The position numbers and the translations under genes were made by a program. Shown in pieces: positions 63,953-64,000 of a DNA stretch of 64,000 nucleotides; within the stretch, counting starts at the first letter, position 1, and each line of letters begins with the position of its first letter. Origin of the DNA: an uncultured Halomonas sp. (lineage in GTDB: Bacteria; Pseudomonadota; Gammaproteobacteria; Pseudomonadales; Halomonadaceae); NCBI RefSeq assembly GCF_947493865.1, contig NZ_CANLTC010000004.1, positions 62,001-126,000 of the forward strand, given 5' to 3'. Below the pieces are notes generated by a model. The model did no database searches, was not told the DNA's origin, and saw only the letters and a program-made list of their open reading frames with translations.

Positions 63953-64000
63953 GCGCTGAAGAAGGCGGGCAAGATCCTTTGGGAATTGACCTGATATCCT

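Overview
The window looks like chromosomal DNA from a GC-rich gammaproteobacterium, most likely Halomonadaceae (Halomonas-like). The evidence is the gene order ftsB-ispD-ispF-truD-surE-pcm-(DUF368)-nlpD-rpoS, a short LOV photoreceptor close to the Pseudomonas putida SB1 type, a PA3496-family small protein, and protein sequences of general gammaproteobacterial character. I see no rRNA, tRNA, CRISPR array or intact insertion sequence.

Region 1 (1-27.5 kb) is a cell-surface island, all on the minus strand. It holds (a) a polysaccharide-decoration cassette of two DUF6311 membrane proteins, a GtrB-like glycosyltransferase and the start of gtrA; (b) three large acidic proteins with DUF4214 domains and no Sec signal peptide, each with its own terminator, one of them resembling the Caulobacter S-layer protein RsaA; (c) a manC-GT4-GT4-wzm-wzt-methyltransferase-GT4-(GT4+GT4) operon for a GDP-mannose-dependent polysaccharide exported by an ABC transporter; and (d) a complete type I secretion operon (PrtD-like ABC protein, HlyD-like adaptor, TolC-like outer-membrane protein). 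The arrangement recalls the Caulobacter S-layer locus, where the layer protein, its type I exporter and O-antigen genes are neighbours. The parsimonious reading is a secreted DUF4214 protein coat held on an ABC-exported, mannose-containing glycan. A DUF4214 segment also occurs in the predicted methyltransferase of the glycan operon.

Region 2 (27.7-46.5 kb) is mostly housekeeping: glyA, the ybbAP/tesA divergent cluster, a small ParE/Phd-type toxin-antitoxin pair, an EamA permease, a ZntB-like transporter, a SelT/W/H-family protein, an MFS protein, a short LOV protein, ettA, a DUF2254 membrane protein, an SDR dehydrogenase, an LpxL-type acyltransferase, alr and a second tolC-like gene.

Region 3 (46.8-54.3 kb) is the conserved rpoS-to-ftsB stress, cell-division and isoprenoid cluster, interrupted upstream of ftsB by a roughly 270-bp palindromic element with TA-flanked inverted ends. 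Region 4 (54.7-64 kb) has a YqfO-like protein, two divergent Nudix hydrolases, a 2OG-Fe(II) oxygenase, a 1555-residue malectin-domain protein without a signal peptide, a short undecaprenyl-diphosphate-synthase paralogue and a CynX-type MFS transporter running towards the window edge.

Two dispersed palindromic repeats (after zntB and after rpoS) share a core and show a compensated base change in the inner stem. A third palindrome lies upstream of the LOV gene.
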